64,000 nt of DNA from Ferrithrix thermotolerans DSM 19514 (GCA_945906305.1 CAMDQT010000005.1:1-64000); one strand, 5' to 3'; positions 1-8,706 are shown, numbered from the stretch's first letter. Program-made: numbers and translations. The notes: generated by a model from the sequence alone, not told the origin.

Positions 1-644
1 CGCACCGCATCGCCGTCGCCTACCGGCTCGTCGAGAGAGGATGGCTCGCTGAGATAGCGGCGAAGCAAGGTGACCTGATCCACGGTGACCAGCGCTTCTT
101 TGGCCAACTCCTCCACCGTCGGCTCGCGTCCGAACCGGGCCTCAAGCTCGAGCCGGGCCCGTTGCAGGCGCAGCGCGTCGTCACGAACCGGTGCCGGCAA
201 GCGGACCAGGCGACTTCCGGCCACCACGCCACGCTGAATGGCCTGGCGGATCCACCACGTGGCGTAGGTCGAGAACTTGAAGCCCTTCCGCCAATCGAAT
301 TTGTCCACGGCGTGGATAAGCCCCAGATTGCCCTCCTGGATCAGGTCCAATAAGGGCATCCCGGAGGATTGGTAGGCCTTGGCGATGGACACCACCAACC
401 GCAGGTTCGAGGTCACAAAACGCTGATGGGCGTCGTGACCTTCGCGAACCGTTCGCCGCAAGGTGCGCTTGCGGGCGGGGGTGATGCCCGGGGTGAGGGT
501 CTGGAGTTCGGCCTCGGCGGCGCGGCCTGCTTCGATGCAGCGCGCGAGGTCGGCCTCGTCGGTTTTGGTCAGCAGCGGGTAGCTGCCGATTTCGTTGAGG
601 TAGACCCGAACAAGGTCTTCCGTCATCTGTTCAGTTGATGGCAC
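1..644 (-). CDS. RNA polymerase sigma-70 family factor, group 1/2 type (C-terminus beyond left edge)
   Basis: Sigma factor that directs RNA polymerase to promoters; about 214 residues are visible and region 4 (-35 recognition) is cut off by the window edge. Seen: region 1.2 (LVRVYLNEIG, residues ~11-20), core-binding LLDLIQEGNLGL (~98-109), the -10 melting segment FKFSTYATWW (~122-131), and the start of region 3 (REPTVEELAKE). These are primary/group 2 (SigA/SigB/HrdB) features, not ECF. No long acidic region 1.1 precedes region 1.2, which favours an alternative group 2 factor. GTG at 644 is preferred because a GAAGAG-like ribosome site lies upstream; ATG at 626 is possible. Confidence 0.9.
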   Translation of the reverse strand, partial: MPSTEQMTEDLVRVYLNEIGSYPLLTKTDEADLARCIEAGRAAEAELQTLTPGITPARKRTLRRTVREGHDAHQRFVTSNLRLVVSIAKAYQSSGMPLLDLIQEGNLGLIHAVDKFDWRKGFKFSTYATWWIRQAIQRGVVAGSRLVRLPAPVRDDALRLQRARLELEARFGREPTVEELAKEALVTVDQVTLLRRYLSEPSSLDEPVGDGDAV

Positions 645-946
645 GATCTGACTCTTCGGAGGTAGGGCGGCCCGGTAAGTGGGGGAACCGAGATCCGTAT
701 CGATCCTCGACAACAACGCCGAGTACTTGCATGTTCCCGTCGAACTGGCATTCGTCATCAAGACGACCACCACAGGCGTCCATCACCTCATTTCTGGTGG
801 TGTCAGCCCGATCATTGGACGGGTTCTCTGCCCAACGGGCAACGAACCGTATCACATTGCCACGTCAACCATGGGCTTGACCAGCACTTTCCCCACACGA
901 TGTCGCTTTAGCGGTGTGACACTTGTCCACTCGCTAAGGTGCCGAA
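645..946. other. gene-free stretch between divergent sigma-factor and LLM genes
   Basis: About 300 bases separating two divergent genes. It should hold the sigma-factor promoter and does hold the LLM -10 element at its right end. No RNA gene or convincing coding region is recognised on either strand. Confidence 0.5.
935..940 (+). promoter_or_regulatory. -10 element (TAAGGT) for a leaderless LLM transcript
   Basis: TAAGGT ends 6 nt before the ATG at 947, so transcription would begin at or next to the start codon. There is no ribosome binding site upstream of that ATG. Confidence 0.5.
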
Positions 947-1822
947 ATGCAGATGAAGTTCGGATTGTTCAACATCAACAACACCGCCTGCAGCCACCCC
1001 GACACCCTGGCCGCGGTGGCCAGGGCGGCCGAAGCCGCTGGATTCGAATCGCTCTGGACCGGCGAACACGTGGTCCTGCCCGATCCGCAGGTACCGCCGT
1101 CGCCGGTGGCCCCTCGAGGTCGCATGCTCGACGGCGCGATCGCCCTCACCTACGCCGCGGCAGTGACCACCACGATTCGCCTGGGAACCGGGATCATCAT
1201 CCTCCCCCAACGCAATCCGTTGGTGCTGGCGAAGGAGTTGGCGTCGCTCGACGTGCTGTCCAAAGGCCGGTTCATCTTCGGGGTCGGCGTCGGCTACCTC
1301 GAGCCGGAGTTTCGAGCGCTGGGCATCTCCATGGATGATCGTGACGGCAAAACCCTTGAGTACCTCGAGGCCATGACCGCAATCTGGTCGATGGAGAAGC
1401 CCGCCTATCACGGGCGCTACGTGTCCTTCGAGGGAGTTGACGCTCACCCCCGACCCGTGCAGCAACCGTCGCCGCCCATCGTGATGGGTGGCCATACCGC
1501 CGCGGCCTACCGCAGAGCGATTACCCACGCCCACGGCTGGTACGGATTCGCCCTCGACGCCGATCGCACTGCGGCCTGTGTGGATGGCCTTCGGAAGGCC
1601 GCGGCACGCTACGAGCGGCCGGCGCATCTCGGCGAACTCGAAATCACCGTCACCCCCACTGGTCGAACCGACGTGGCCGCGGTCGAACGGTTCACCGAGC
1701 TTGGCGTCAACCGACTGGTGCTGTTGGCTCGCCCCCCGGCCGGCAGCGAACGAGGCGCCGCTGTCGATCGTGATGGGATCCTGGCGTTCGTCGAAGAGGT
1801 GGCGGACACCCACTTGCGCTGA
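947..1822 (+). CDS. LLM class (F420-type) oxidoreductase
   Basis: 291-residue luciferase-like monooxygenase-fold protein, probably F420- or FMN-dependent. Family features: N-terminal strand MKFGLFNINN, EAAGFESLWTGEHVVLP (~residues 29-45), the IRLGTGIIILPQRNP segment that lines the deazaflavin pocket, LDVLSKGRFIFGVGVGY (~100-117), and the PPIVMGGHT strand. Substrate cannot be read from sequence. It stands alone, convergent with the crotonase at 1845, with a -10 element just before the ATG and no Shine-Dalgarno. Confidence 0.88.
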   Translation: MQMKFGLFNINNTACSHPDTLAAVARAAEAAGFESLWTGEHVVLPDPQVPPSPVAPRGRMLDGAIALTYAAAVTTTIRLGTGIIILPQRNPLVLAKELASLDVLSKGRFIFGVGVGYLEPEFRALGISMDDRDGKTLEYLEAMTAIWSMEKPAYHGRYVSFEGVDAHPRPVQQPSPPIVMGGHTAAAYRRAITHAHGWYGFALDADRTAACVDGLRKAAARYERPAHLGELEITVTPTGRTDVAAVERFTELGVNRLVLLARPPAGSERGAAVDRDGILAFVEEVADTHLR

Positions 1823-1844
1823 GTCCTCGCGGATCACGCCGCAC

Positions 1845-2678
1845 TCAGCGGCCTCGGAAAACTGGCTCCTGCTTGTTGACGAAGGCTTGGGCCGCGTTCA
1901 GATGGTCCTCGGTCTGACCGCAGTGCATGTGGTGGGTGACCTCTAGGTCCATGCAATCGAGCAACTCGCCCCCGGCCGCAGCACGGTTGATGTTCTCGAT
2001 CATGAAGCGGTAGGCGATGGATGGGCCCGTTGCTAGCTGCTGCGCGACACCGCGCCAACCCGCCTCGAACTCGTCGCTGGGGAACACGAAGTTGACCAGA
2101 CCGAGGCCCTGGGCCTGGGTCATGTCGAGCTTGGTTGAGAGCAGGTACAGCTCCTTGGCCTTGGCCGCGCCCACCAACTGGGTGAGGAACCAGGTGCCGC
2201 CGTAGTCACCGGAGAACCCCACTCGGGCGAACGCCGTGGTCATCACGGCGCGGTCTACCGCGACGCGCAAGTCACACGCCAAGGCCATCGACAGACCCGC
2301 GCCAGCCGCCGCGCCGGGTAGCACAGCGATGGTGGGTTTGGGCATCGCCCACAGCGCACCGGAGGTGGCACGTTGATCGAGGCGCTGGCGGCCGACCCGC
2401 TCGTCGTAGCTGGCAACCGAGCCCGTCCCGCGCGCCGAACCCTCGGCCATGCCCTTGACGTCACCCCCGGCGCAGAACGCACCACCCGCGCCGGTGAGCA
2501 CCACACAGCGCACATCCGCCGCGGTCGCGCACTCGGCCAGAGCGGCCACCATACCCATCAGCATCTCCTCTGAAAGGGCGTTACGTCGATCGGGACGGTT
2601 CATGGTCAGCACGGCTACGCCGTCGTCGACCTCCGCTTGCAGATGGTCAGTACCGGTGTCGATGGTGCGAGAGCTCAT
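1845..2678 (-). CDS. enoyl-CoA hydratase/isomerase family protein (crotonase fold)
   Basis: 277-residue crotonase acting on an unknown acyl-CoA. The oxyanion-hole segments are present (CAGGDVKGMAEG; GAAAGAGLSMALACDL), but positions equivalent to both catalytic glutamates of mitochondrial enoyl-CoA hydratase are not acidic: S before MALACDL, F in TTAFARVG. It shares the unusual VGFSGDYGGTWFLTQLVG signature with the paralogue at 5875-6729, so hydration is doubtful and an isomerase or other crotonase reaction is possible. ATG at 2678 overlaps the MFS stop codon (ATGA), implying translational coupling. Confidence 0.85.
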   Translation of the reverse strand: MSSRTIDTGTDHLQAEVDDGVAVLTMNRPDRRNALSEEMLMGMVAALAECATAADVRCVVLTGAGGAFCAGGDVKGMAEGSARGTGSVASYDERVGRQRLDQRATSGALWAMPKPTIAVLPGAAAGAGLSMALACDLRVAVDRAVMTTAFARVGFSGDYGGTWFLTQLVGAAKAKELYLLSTKLDMTQAQGLGLVNFVFPSDEFEAGWRGVAQQLATGPSIAYRFMIENINRAAAGGELLDCMDLEVTHHMHCGQTEDHLNAAQAFVNKQEPVFRGR

Positions 2679-3952
2679 GGCGGCGACGGTAGCCCAGCGC
2701 CGACCGCCGCGGTCGGCTTGCGCTCCACGAGTGAACTGAACACCGTTGCCGTCACGGCCAGCGTCAACAGAACCTGCAACAGTCGCTGGTAATTGCCGGT
2801 GAGGTCGAACAACACCCCGGCGGTCACCGGGCCCGCAGCCACCGCGACCGTCGTACAGGCGCTGAGGACTCCGCTGATGGCCCCGTAGTGCGATGCACCG
2901 AACAAGTCTGCCACCAGGGTGGCCCGCAACAAGGTGCTCATGCCACGGCCCATGCCGTACAGCGCGACGAAACACCACACGGCCCCCACGCTCTGAGACA
3001 GCGACAAAATGGCAACTCCGACCGCAAGCGCGGCGAACACCACAACGGTGCTCACCCGCCGTGACAGCACCCGTTGGATCGGTGCGAACAGCAATCGTCC
3101 GGGCACCTGCATGGCGCCGAGCGCGCCGGTTGCCGCCGCCGCGAATGCGGCGCCATGACCCTGATCGATCAGCATCGCCACCTGATGCACGACCAAAGCC
3201 GAGGTGACGAAGGACGACGCCACGAAGGCGGCGGCCAGAAACCAGAACGTCCTGCTGTGTAGCGCAGCCCGCATATCCCAATCGGTGCTCACCGGTGCCT
3301 TGCCTGACGCGGCGCCTCCGGGCGCGGCGTCAGGCAAGGGGTCAGCACCAAAATCTGGCCGCGGACCATCCACACCGCCCGGTGGTGAGGCGCGAAGCAC
3401 CACCGCATGCAACGGAATGGTTATCGCCCCAAGCAGGACGGCCAGCACCACCAGGGCCCGGCGCCATCCATACGCCTCGATCAGCGCGTTCTCCACCGGC
3501 AGGAAGATCGTCGAGGCCAACCCGGCGACCAGCGTGATCACCGTGAGGGCCACACGACGATCCGCCCGAAACCATTTGGTCACCACGGTGAACGCCGGTT
3601 CGTACAACACGGTGGCCATCACGACGCCCAGCCCCGCCCACAACAGCGTAAATGACCACAACCGATGCACCTCGGACCACACCAGCACCCCGACCGTCGC
3701 GGCACACGAGCCTGCGGTCATGAGCAACCGGGGGCTGTGGCGGTCCAGCCACCGGCCGACCAGAATCGCGGTGGCACCTTGGGTCAGCATCGCCAAGGAG
3801 AACGCCGCTGACATCGAGCCCCGCGACCAACCAAGTTCTTCAGTCATAGGCCTCAGGAAGGCCGTGAAGCCGTAATACAGCACCCCCCAGGAGACCGTCT
3901 CGGTCACCGCCAAGGTGGCGACGATGCTCCAGCCGCGCCGGCGGGGCGACAC
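2675..3952 (-). CDS. MFS transporter (oxalate/monocarboxylate-like)
   Basis: 425-residue major facilitator with 12 predicted membrane segments, starting from GTG at 3952. N-half: VTETVSWGVLYYGFTAFLRPM and the loop motif GRWLDRHSPR; C-half repeats the pattern after a long central cytoplasmic loop. That loop (roughly residues 200-225) is encoded in part by a 42-bp palindrome giving a Pro/Ala/Gly-rich insert. The arrangement resembles OxlT/MCT-type carboxylate carriers, but the substrate is not known. The 3' end is coupled by ATGA to the crotonase gene, suggesting uptake of an acid that is then handled as a CoA thioester. Confidence 0.85.
   Translation of the reverse strand: MSPRRRGWSIVATLAVTETVSWGVLYYGFTAFLRPMTEELGWSRGSMSAAFSLAMLTQGATAILVGRWLDRHSPRLLMTAGSCAATVGVLVWSEVHRLWSFTLLWAGLGVVMATVLYEPAFTVVTKWFRADRRVALTVITLVAGLASTIFLPVENALIEAYGWRRALVVLAVLLGAITIPLHAVVLRASPPGGVDGPRPDFGADPLPDAAPGGAASGKAPVSTDWDMRAALHSRTFWFLAAAFVASSFVTSALVVHQVAMLIDQGHGAAFAAAATGALGAMQVPGRLLFAPIQRVLSRRVSTVVVFAALAVGVAILSLSQSVGAVWCFVALYGMGRGMSTLLRATLVADLFGASHYGAISGVLSACTTVAVAAGPVTAGVLFDLTGNYQRLLQVLLTLAVTATVFSSLVERKPTAAVGAGLPSPP
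3298..3339. repeat. near-perfect palindrome inside MFS coding sequence
   Basis: Arms 3298-3316 and 3321-3339 (19 bp) are reverse complements except one G-G pair (3311/3326), with loop TCCG. The outer 13 bp (CCTTGCCTGACGC) match perfectly. The element lies in frame within the central loop of the MFS protein and encodes LPDAAPGGAASGK. Confidence 0.85.
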
Positions 3953-3961
3953 TGGGCGCGG

Positions 3962-4189
3962 CTACAGCCCGCTAGCGGAGAGGAAATCTGCCACCCGCAG
4001 CAGGGCCTCGGATATTTCCGGATGCGAGATCTCGAAGTGCACCGCAGCCTCGGAAAATCTCTCGCGGAGGCCGTCGTGGTGATCCTCGTCGATGGCTCGT
4101 TGCACCTCGTTGCGGAGGTCTTTGGCACCATGGCCATCGGCAAGATGCAACCGCTGGGCGAGATCCTCGAGATGGGCACGCAGGTCCAT
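3962..4189 (-). CDS. small DUF4404-family protein
   Basis: 75-residue helical protein. It has the DUF4404 pattern: an N-terminal L..L...LH heptad (MDLRAHLEDLAQRLHLADG) and a C-terminal block FEISHPEISEALLRVADFL, like the F..SHP......R..D.L..G ending of that family. No function is established. It sits between the OB/Zn-ribbon gene (15 nt downstream of its stop) and the MFS gene in the same leftward run, so it is probably co-transcribed. Confidence 0.65.
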   Translation of the reverse strand: MDLRAHLEDLAQRLHLADGHGAKDLRNEVQRAIDEDHHDGLRERFSEAAVHFEISHPEISEALLRVADFLSASGL

Positions 4190-4204
4190 GGCCCCGAGCT
4201 TAGG

Positions 4205-4609
4205 TCAGGCCCGACAGAACCGGTACAGCGCAGTGCCCTGGCCGGTGTCGTGGAACACCACCCGCACCCGCTGGCCAACCTCGAGTGCGTCGGGGTCGTC
4301 CTCGACCACGTTGGTCAGCACCCGCGGCCCCTCGTCGAGTTCGACATATGCCAGCACATAGGGCGTGGCGTGGCGGTACTCGCCTTGGCCTTTTCGGGTG
4401 ATGGAGAAGCTGTAGATCGTGCCGAAGCCCGACGCGGCCTTCCAGGTGACCTCCGTGCAGCCGCACTCGGGACAAAAAGAACGGGGGTACCAGATGACGA
4501 AAGCGCAACGGTCACAGTGGGGAAGCACCAAGCGACCCTCGGCGGTGCCGTCCCAGAAAGGCTGGGTCTCACTGTTGACTCGCGGGGCGGGGACGGGGAG
4601 GTTGCTCAT
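4205..4609 (-). CDS. Zn-ribbon/OB-fold protein (DUF35, ChsH2-like), thiolase/aldolase partner
   Basis: 134 residues. An N-terminal rubredoxin-like zinc ribbon with four cysteines (HCDRC and FCPECGC, about residues 32-51) is followed by an OB fold (FGTIYSFSITRKGQG ... LTNVV ... VGQRVRVVF). DUF35 proteins bind acyl-CoA and form complexes with thiolase-fold enzymes; ChsH2 with Ltp2 in actinobacterial steroid side-chain degradation is the best known. ATG at 4609 overlaps the TGA of the thiolase-fold gene (ATGA), which supports such a complex here. Confidence 0.88.
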   Translation of the reverse strand: MSNLPVPAPRVNSETQPFWDGTAEGRLVLPHCDRCAFVIWYPRSFCPECGCTEVTWKAASGFGTIYSFSITRKGQGEYRHATPYVLAYVELDEGPRVLTNVVEDDPDALEVGQRVRVVFHDTGQGTALYRFCRA

Positions 4610-5781
4610 GAGCTTTGCTGGCCGAGAATGAGGGTGGCGGCACCGGTGCGAGTACCGAGGTTGCCGCCAGTGCCATGGGCGAGTGCCAGCGAGCAGTTGG
4701 GAACCTGAACGGCCGGATGGGCTTCGCCGCGCAGTTGGCGCACCGCTTCGATGATCTTGGTCATGCCGCCACGGTTGCCGGGATGGTTGTTGCACAGCCC
4801 ACCACCGTCGGTATTGAACGGCAAGGCACCGAACGGCGCCACCAAGGCCCCGTCGGACACGAAACGTCCGCCATCGCCCTTGGCGCAGAAGCCGAGATCC
4901 TCGATGGTCTGCAACACGGTGATGGTGAAACTGTCATAGATGGAGGCGTAGCGGATGTCCGCCGGTGTCACCCCCGCCTCGGCGAACGCCGCCGCGCCAG
5001 ACCACACCGCGCCGGTATGGGTGAGGTCGATTCGGCCGTTGTTGGTGGACTTCATCGTTTCGCCGTGGCCGAGGATCCACCCCGCTCGGCGGCCGCCGCC
5101 GAGGGACCGGGCGATCTGCGCGTTGGCCACCACCACTGCTCCGCCGCCGTCAGTGATCACACAGCAGTCGAGCCGGTGCAACGGATCGGCCACCATGGGC
5201 GAGTCCAGCACCTCCTCCACGGTGACCACGTCGCGCAGAAATGCCGCCGGGTTGTGTTGGGCGTGCTGGGACGCCGCCACTTTGATCTCGGCGAGTTGCG
5301 CACTCGTGGTGCCGAACTCGTACATGTGACGCCGGGCCGCCAAGGCGTAGGCGTTGGGCACGGTGATGCCCCAGGAATTCTCGAAGCCAGCTTCCGGTGA
5401 GCCACCAAACCCACCGGATCCTCCAGGCCCCGCACCACCGGAGCGGGGCTTGCCGGCGAGGGTGACCAGTGCGACCGAGCACTTGCCGGCGGCGATCAAC
5501 GCCGCCGCGTGGCCGACGTGGAAGAGGTAGCTCGATCCACCCGTCTCGGTGGAGTCCATGATTCGGGGCTTCAGCCCCAGGTACTCCGCCATCGACAGTG
5601 CGCCGAAACCGGGCGCATCACCAGCACAGAAATAGGCGTCGACGTCGGCGAAGGAAAGCCCAGCGTCGGCGAGGGCACCGGCCGCCACCTCACGATGCAC
5701 CTGCGCCAGCGTGAGATGCGGGATGTCCCGCAACGGGTGCTCAAACGCCCCCACGATGGCGGCTTTGCCTCGGATGCTCAC
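4606..5781 (-). CDS. thiolase-fold protein lacking the nucleophilic Cys (Ltp2-like aldolase candidate)
   Basis: 391 residues of SCP2-thiolase/lipid-transfer type. The C-terminal thiolase loops are kept (NTDGGGLCNNHPGNRGG and LALAHGTGG), as is IYDSFTITVLQ. The segment that normally carries the acyl-accepting cysteine reads STETGGSSYLFHVG, with no Cys. Ltp2-type proteins lack it too and act as retro-aldolases with a DUF35 partner, which is encoded immediately downstream with an ATGA overlap. GTG at 5781 is chosen because GGGAGGAG lies just upstream. Confidence 0.85.
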   Translation of the reverse strand: MSIRGKAAIVGAFEHPLRDIPHLTLAQVHREVAAGALADAGLSFADVDAYFCAGDAPGFGALSMAEYLGLKPRIMDSTETGGSSYLFHVGHAAALIAAGKCSVALVTLAGKPRSGGAGPGGSGGFGGSPEAGFENSWGITVPNAYALAARRHMYEFGTTSAQLAEIKVAASQHAQHNPAAFLRDVVTVEEVLDSPMVADPLHRLDCCVITDGGGAVVVANAQIARSLGGGRRAGWILGHGETMKSTNNGRIDLTHTGAVWSGAAAFAEAGVTPADIRYASIYDSFTITVLQTIEDLGFCAKGDGGRFVSDGALVAPFGALPFNTDGGGLCNNHPGNRGGMTKIIEAVRQLRGEAHPAVQVPNCSLALAHGTGGNLGTRTGAATLILGQQSS

Positions 5782-5874
5782 GGTGCTCCTCCCTCCGATC
5801 CCCACGACCGATGCGCACTTTAGGTCACCGTCGGCACCACGTCCCAGGGATAGGTGGGCACCGATGGCCGCCCG

Positions 5875-6729
5875 TCAGCGGCCCTTGAAGTTCGGCGTGC
5901 GCTTCTCGACGAAGGCTTTGGCCGCCTCGCGGTGATCCTCCGTACGAGCCGCGGCGGTCATCGCTACCGCTTCGCCGTCCAGGCAAGTCCTCAGGTCGGC
6001 CTTGGTGGCGCGAACCAGGTTTTCCTTCATGTAGCGGAAGGCGACGGTCGGGCCCGAGGCGAACGAGGCCGCCCATTTTTGGGCGGCAGCGGCCAACTCC
6101 GCGTCGGGCACCACGCGGCTGGCCAGACCGAGCCGCAGCATCTCCGAGGCGGTGATGCGCTCGTTGCAGAGGTAGACCTCACGCGCTTTGGCCGAACCAA
6201 CGAGTTGGGTCAAGAACCAACTCCCACCAAAATCGCCGGAGAAGCCCACCTTGGCGAAGGCGCTGAGCATGAACGCCGACTCGGCGACGATGCGCAGGTC
6301 GCATGACAACGCGATGGACATACCGGCCCCGGCCGACGCCCCAGGCAGCGCGGCGATGGTGACCTTGGGAAACTCGTAGAGTTGGGCCGACACCATGTTC
6401 TGGCGACGCCGCAGGTCGGCCACACCGGCCTCGAAGGACGGCCCGGCCGTAGCGGCGTTCTTCTCTGCCCGCTCGGACTGCGCGGCGACGTCTCCACCGG
6501 CGCAGAACGCCCGGCCCGTGCCGGTCAGAACGAGGGCACCGACCTCGTCATCCACCGCGAGTTGCGGCAGGACCTTGCCCAATCCATCGAAGATCTCCGG
6601 GTGCAGGGCATTCAGTCGCTCAGGCCGGTTGAGGCGCAACGTCGCCACACCGTCGGCGATCTCACCGAGCAGGAAGGACGTACCGGTATCGATGCTGCGG
6701 ACCTTCGGGTTGGTGTCGGAGTTCGCCAT
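5875..6729 (-). CDS. enoyl-CoA hydratase/isomerase family protein (crotonase fold)
   Basis: 284-residue crotonase, paralogue of the protein at 1845-2678. It has CAGGDVAAQSE and GASAGAGMSIALSCDL for the oxyanion hole and the same VGFSGDFGGSWFLTQLVG block. The two catalytic Glu positions of canonical hydratases are Ser and Phe. It ends PNFKGR, the usual crotonase tail. It lies upstream of the thiolase-fold/DUF35 pair on the same strand (93-nt gap), so it may supply or process their CoA substrate. ATG 6729 is used; GTG 6735 is also in frame. Confidence 0.86.
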   Translation of the reverse strand: MANSDTNPKVRSIDTGTSFLLGEIADGVATLRLNRPERLNALHPEIFDGLGKVLPQLAVDDEVGALVLTGTGRAFCAGGDVAAQSERAEKNAATAGPSFEAGVADLRRRQNMVSAQLYEFPKVTIAALPGASAGAGMSIALSCDLRIVAESAFMLSAFAKVGFSGDFGGSWFLTQLVGSAKAREVYLCNERITASEMLRLGLASRVVPDAELAAAAQKWAASFASGPTVAFRYMKENLVRATKADLRTCLDGEAVAMTAAARTEDHREAAKAFVEKRTPNFKGR

Positions 6730-6797
6730 CGCCACACCCTAGGCCAGGGCACACCACCGTGGAGCCGTGGCGGCACCGCCCCGGCTCCACCAATGGC

Positions 6798-7436
6798 TCA
6801 GCCCCGGTTGGGCTGCGGCACAATGCGCAGGTAGGGCTTGGGCGCCTTCCAGCCACCGGGAAAACGCACCTTGGCATCCTCGTCGCTCACCGACGCGGCG
6901 ATGATCACGTCCCCGCCGTCGGTCCAGTTCACCGGGGTAGCCACGGCATACTGTGCGGTCAACTGCAGGGAGTCGATGACCCGCAGCACCTCGTCGAAGT
7001 TACGCCCGGTGGACGCGGGATAGGTGATGGTGAGCTTGACCTTCTTGTCGGGGCCGATCACGAACACCGAACGCACCGTCAGCGTGTCGTTGGCGTTGGG
7101 GTGGATCATCCCGTACAGATTCGACACGACACGATCGGGGTCACCGATCATCGGGAAGTTCACGGCGGTGCCCTGGGTCTCGGCGATGTCGCCCTCCCAA
7201 CGCTCGTGGGAATCCACCGAGTCCACCGAGAGGCCGATCACCTTCACGTTGCGCCGATCGAACTGCGGCTTGAGCTTCGCCACCATGCCCAATTCGGTGG
7301 TGCACACCGGCGTGAAGTCCTTGGGGTGGGAGAACAACACCCCCCAACCCTCACCGAGCCACTCGTGAAAGCGGACCGTGCCCTGGGTGGTCTCCGCCGT
7401 GAAATCGGGGGCCACGTCGCCCAACTGAATGGCCAT
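6798..7436 (-). CDS. 1-Cys peroxiredoxin (Prx6 type)
   Basis: 212 residues, the usual Prx6 length. It reduces peroxides through the peroxidatic Cys in HPKDFTPVCTTELG (about residues 37-50). The Prx6-specific C-terminal domain is present (SLQLTAQYAVATPVNW ... GGWKAPKPYLRIVPQP). There is no resolving Cys in the typical 2-Cys position. ATG at 7436 begins MAIQLGDVAPDF; a GAGAG sequence 5 nt upstream can serve as ribosome site. Confidence 0.92.
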   Translation of the reverse strand: MAIQLGDVAPDFTAETTQGTVRFHEWLGEGWGVLFSHPKDFTPVCTTELGMVAKLKPQFDRRNVKVIGLSVDSVDSHERWEGDIAETQGTAVNFPMIGDPDRVVSNLYGMIHPNANDTLTVRSVFVIGPDKKVKLTITYPASTGRNFDEVLRVIDSLQLTAQYAVATPVNWTDGGDVIIAASVSDEDAKVRFPGGWKAPKPYLRIVPQPNRG

Positions 7437-7500
7437 CGTCTCTCGCTTTCGTTGCTGCATGCCGGTCGTAGGCACAAAATTATGACTAACTAAGTCGACT

Positions 7501-8706
7501 TTAGTCTGGCGCCGAGGCGGTGGGCGAGGGCCGAATGTCGTCGGCCGCGGCGACGCGATCAAGCGCCCCGATCACGTCGGCAATGAGGTCCTCGGTGTCC
7601 TCCAGGCCGCAGGAAAGCCGGATCGTGCCCGGGGTAATGCCCGATTGCACCAACTCCTCTGCGCTCAACCCGGCATGGGTCGTCGACGCGGGGTGGGTGA
7701 CCAAGCTCTCTGGCCCACCGAAGGAGGTCGCCGCGAGGCAGAGTTGCACGGCTCCCATGAACGCTTCGCCGGCCGGCAACCCGCCCGCGAGCTCAAAGCT
7801 GAGCAATCCGCCTGGGAGTCGGAGCTGGCGTCGGGCCAGGTCGGCGCGCGGATGGGAGGCCAGCCCGGGATGGCGTACCTCCACCACCGCCGGATGGCGT
7901 TCGAGCGCTTCGGCCACGGCCACCGCGGTGGCGCTCTGCTGGCGAAATCGCACGCCGAGCGTGCGCAGGCCCCGCAGCGCGTTGGTGGCGTCGTAGGGCG
8001 ACGCCGTGGCCCCCTGAAGGACCGCAAATCCCCAGATCCACTCGATCAGTTCTCGTTCGCCGGCGAGCACCCCAAGCACTGCATCGTTGTGCCCCGCCAT
8101 GGCCTTGGTCGCGGAGTGCAGCACCAAATCGATGCCATGCTGCAACGGCTGTTGGCCCATCGGTGTGGCCAGGGTCGAATCGACCACCTTGATCGGGCCC
8201 ACCAAACTCCCAAGCTCGTCGAGATCGACGAGGTCGAGCCGGGGATTGGCCGGAGTCTCCGCCAGTACCAGCATCGTCTCGCCTGGTCGGATAGCCGCCG
8301 CGAATGCGCCCGCCACGGTCACATCGACGAAGGTCACATCGATCCCGAAACGGGGACACACCCCCGCCAGTAACTGCGTCGTAGCCCCATAGGCCTGCCG
8401 CTGCGCCACGATGTGGCTTCCTTGCCGACACAGCCCGAGCACCACCGCGCACAGCGCTCCCATCCCCGAGGCAAAGGCCAGTGCCGCCTCCGCCCCCTCG
8501 AGCGCGGCCACAGCATCCTCGAACGCTCGAACGGAGGGGTTGCCGTGGCGCCCATAGAACCGAGTGGTGCGCGGCCGCATGGCTTGGGCGCGCCCGTCTG
8601 CCAACGACGCCATTTGAAAGGTCGAACTCGCCCATATCGCCGGGGCGAGGGCCGACCCGGCATCGTTACGACCGGCCGTGATTGCAATGGTCTCGCGCGC
8701 CACCAT
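7501..8706 (-). CDS. PLP-dependent trans-sulfuration enzyme (cystathionine gamma-synthase/lyase family)
   Basis: 401 residues of the Cys/Met metabolism PLP family. Seen: RHGNPSVRAFEDAVAALEG (cofactor phosphate region), ASGMGA, the Schiff-base lysine in LHSATKAMAGHNDAVLG (~residue 200), and the C-terminal LAATSFGGPESLVTHPAS. The family covers cystathionine gamma-synthase, gamma-lyase, methionine gamma-lyase and O-acylhomoserine sulfhydrylases, and sequence alone does not separate them here. ATG 8706 is preferred (MVARETIAITAG); a purine-rich GAAAGAG sits 7 nt upstream. Its upstream region is long (~230 nt) and structured. Confidence 0.88.
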   Translation of the reverse strand: MVARETIAITAGRNDAGSALAPAIWASSTFQMASLADGRAQAMRPRTTRFYGRHGNPSVRAFEDAVAALEGAEAALAFASGMGALCAVVLGLCRQGSHIVAQRQAYGATTQLLAGVCPRFGIDVTFVDVTVAGAFAAAIRPGETMLVLAETPANPRLDLVDLDELGSLVGPIKVVDSTLATPMGQQPLQHGIDLVLHSATKAMAGHNDAVLGVLAGERELIEWIWGFAVLQGATASPYDATNALRGLRTLGVRFRQQSATAVAVAEALERHPAVVEVRHPGLASHPRADLARRQLRLPGGLLSFELAGGLPAGEAFMGAVQLCLAATSFGGPESLVTHPASTTHAGLSAEELVQSGITPGTIRLSCGLEDTEDLIADVIGALDRVAAADDIRPSPTASAPD

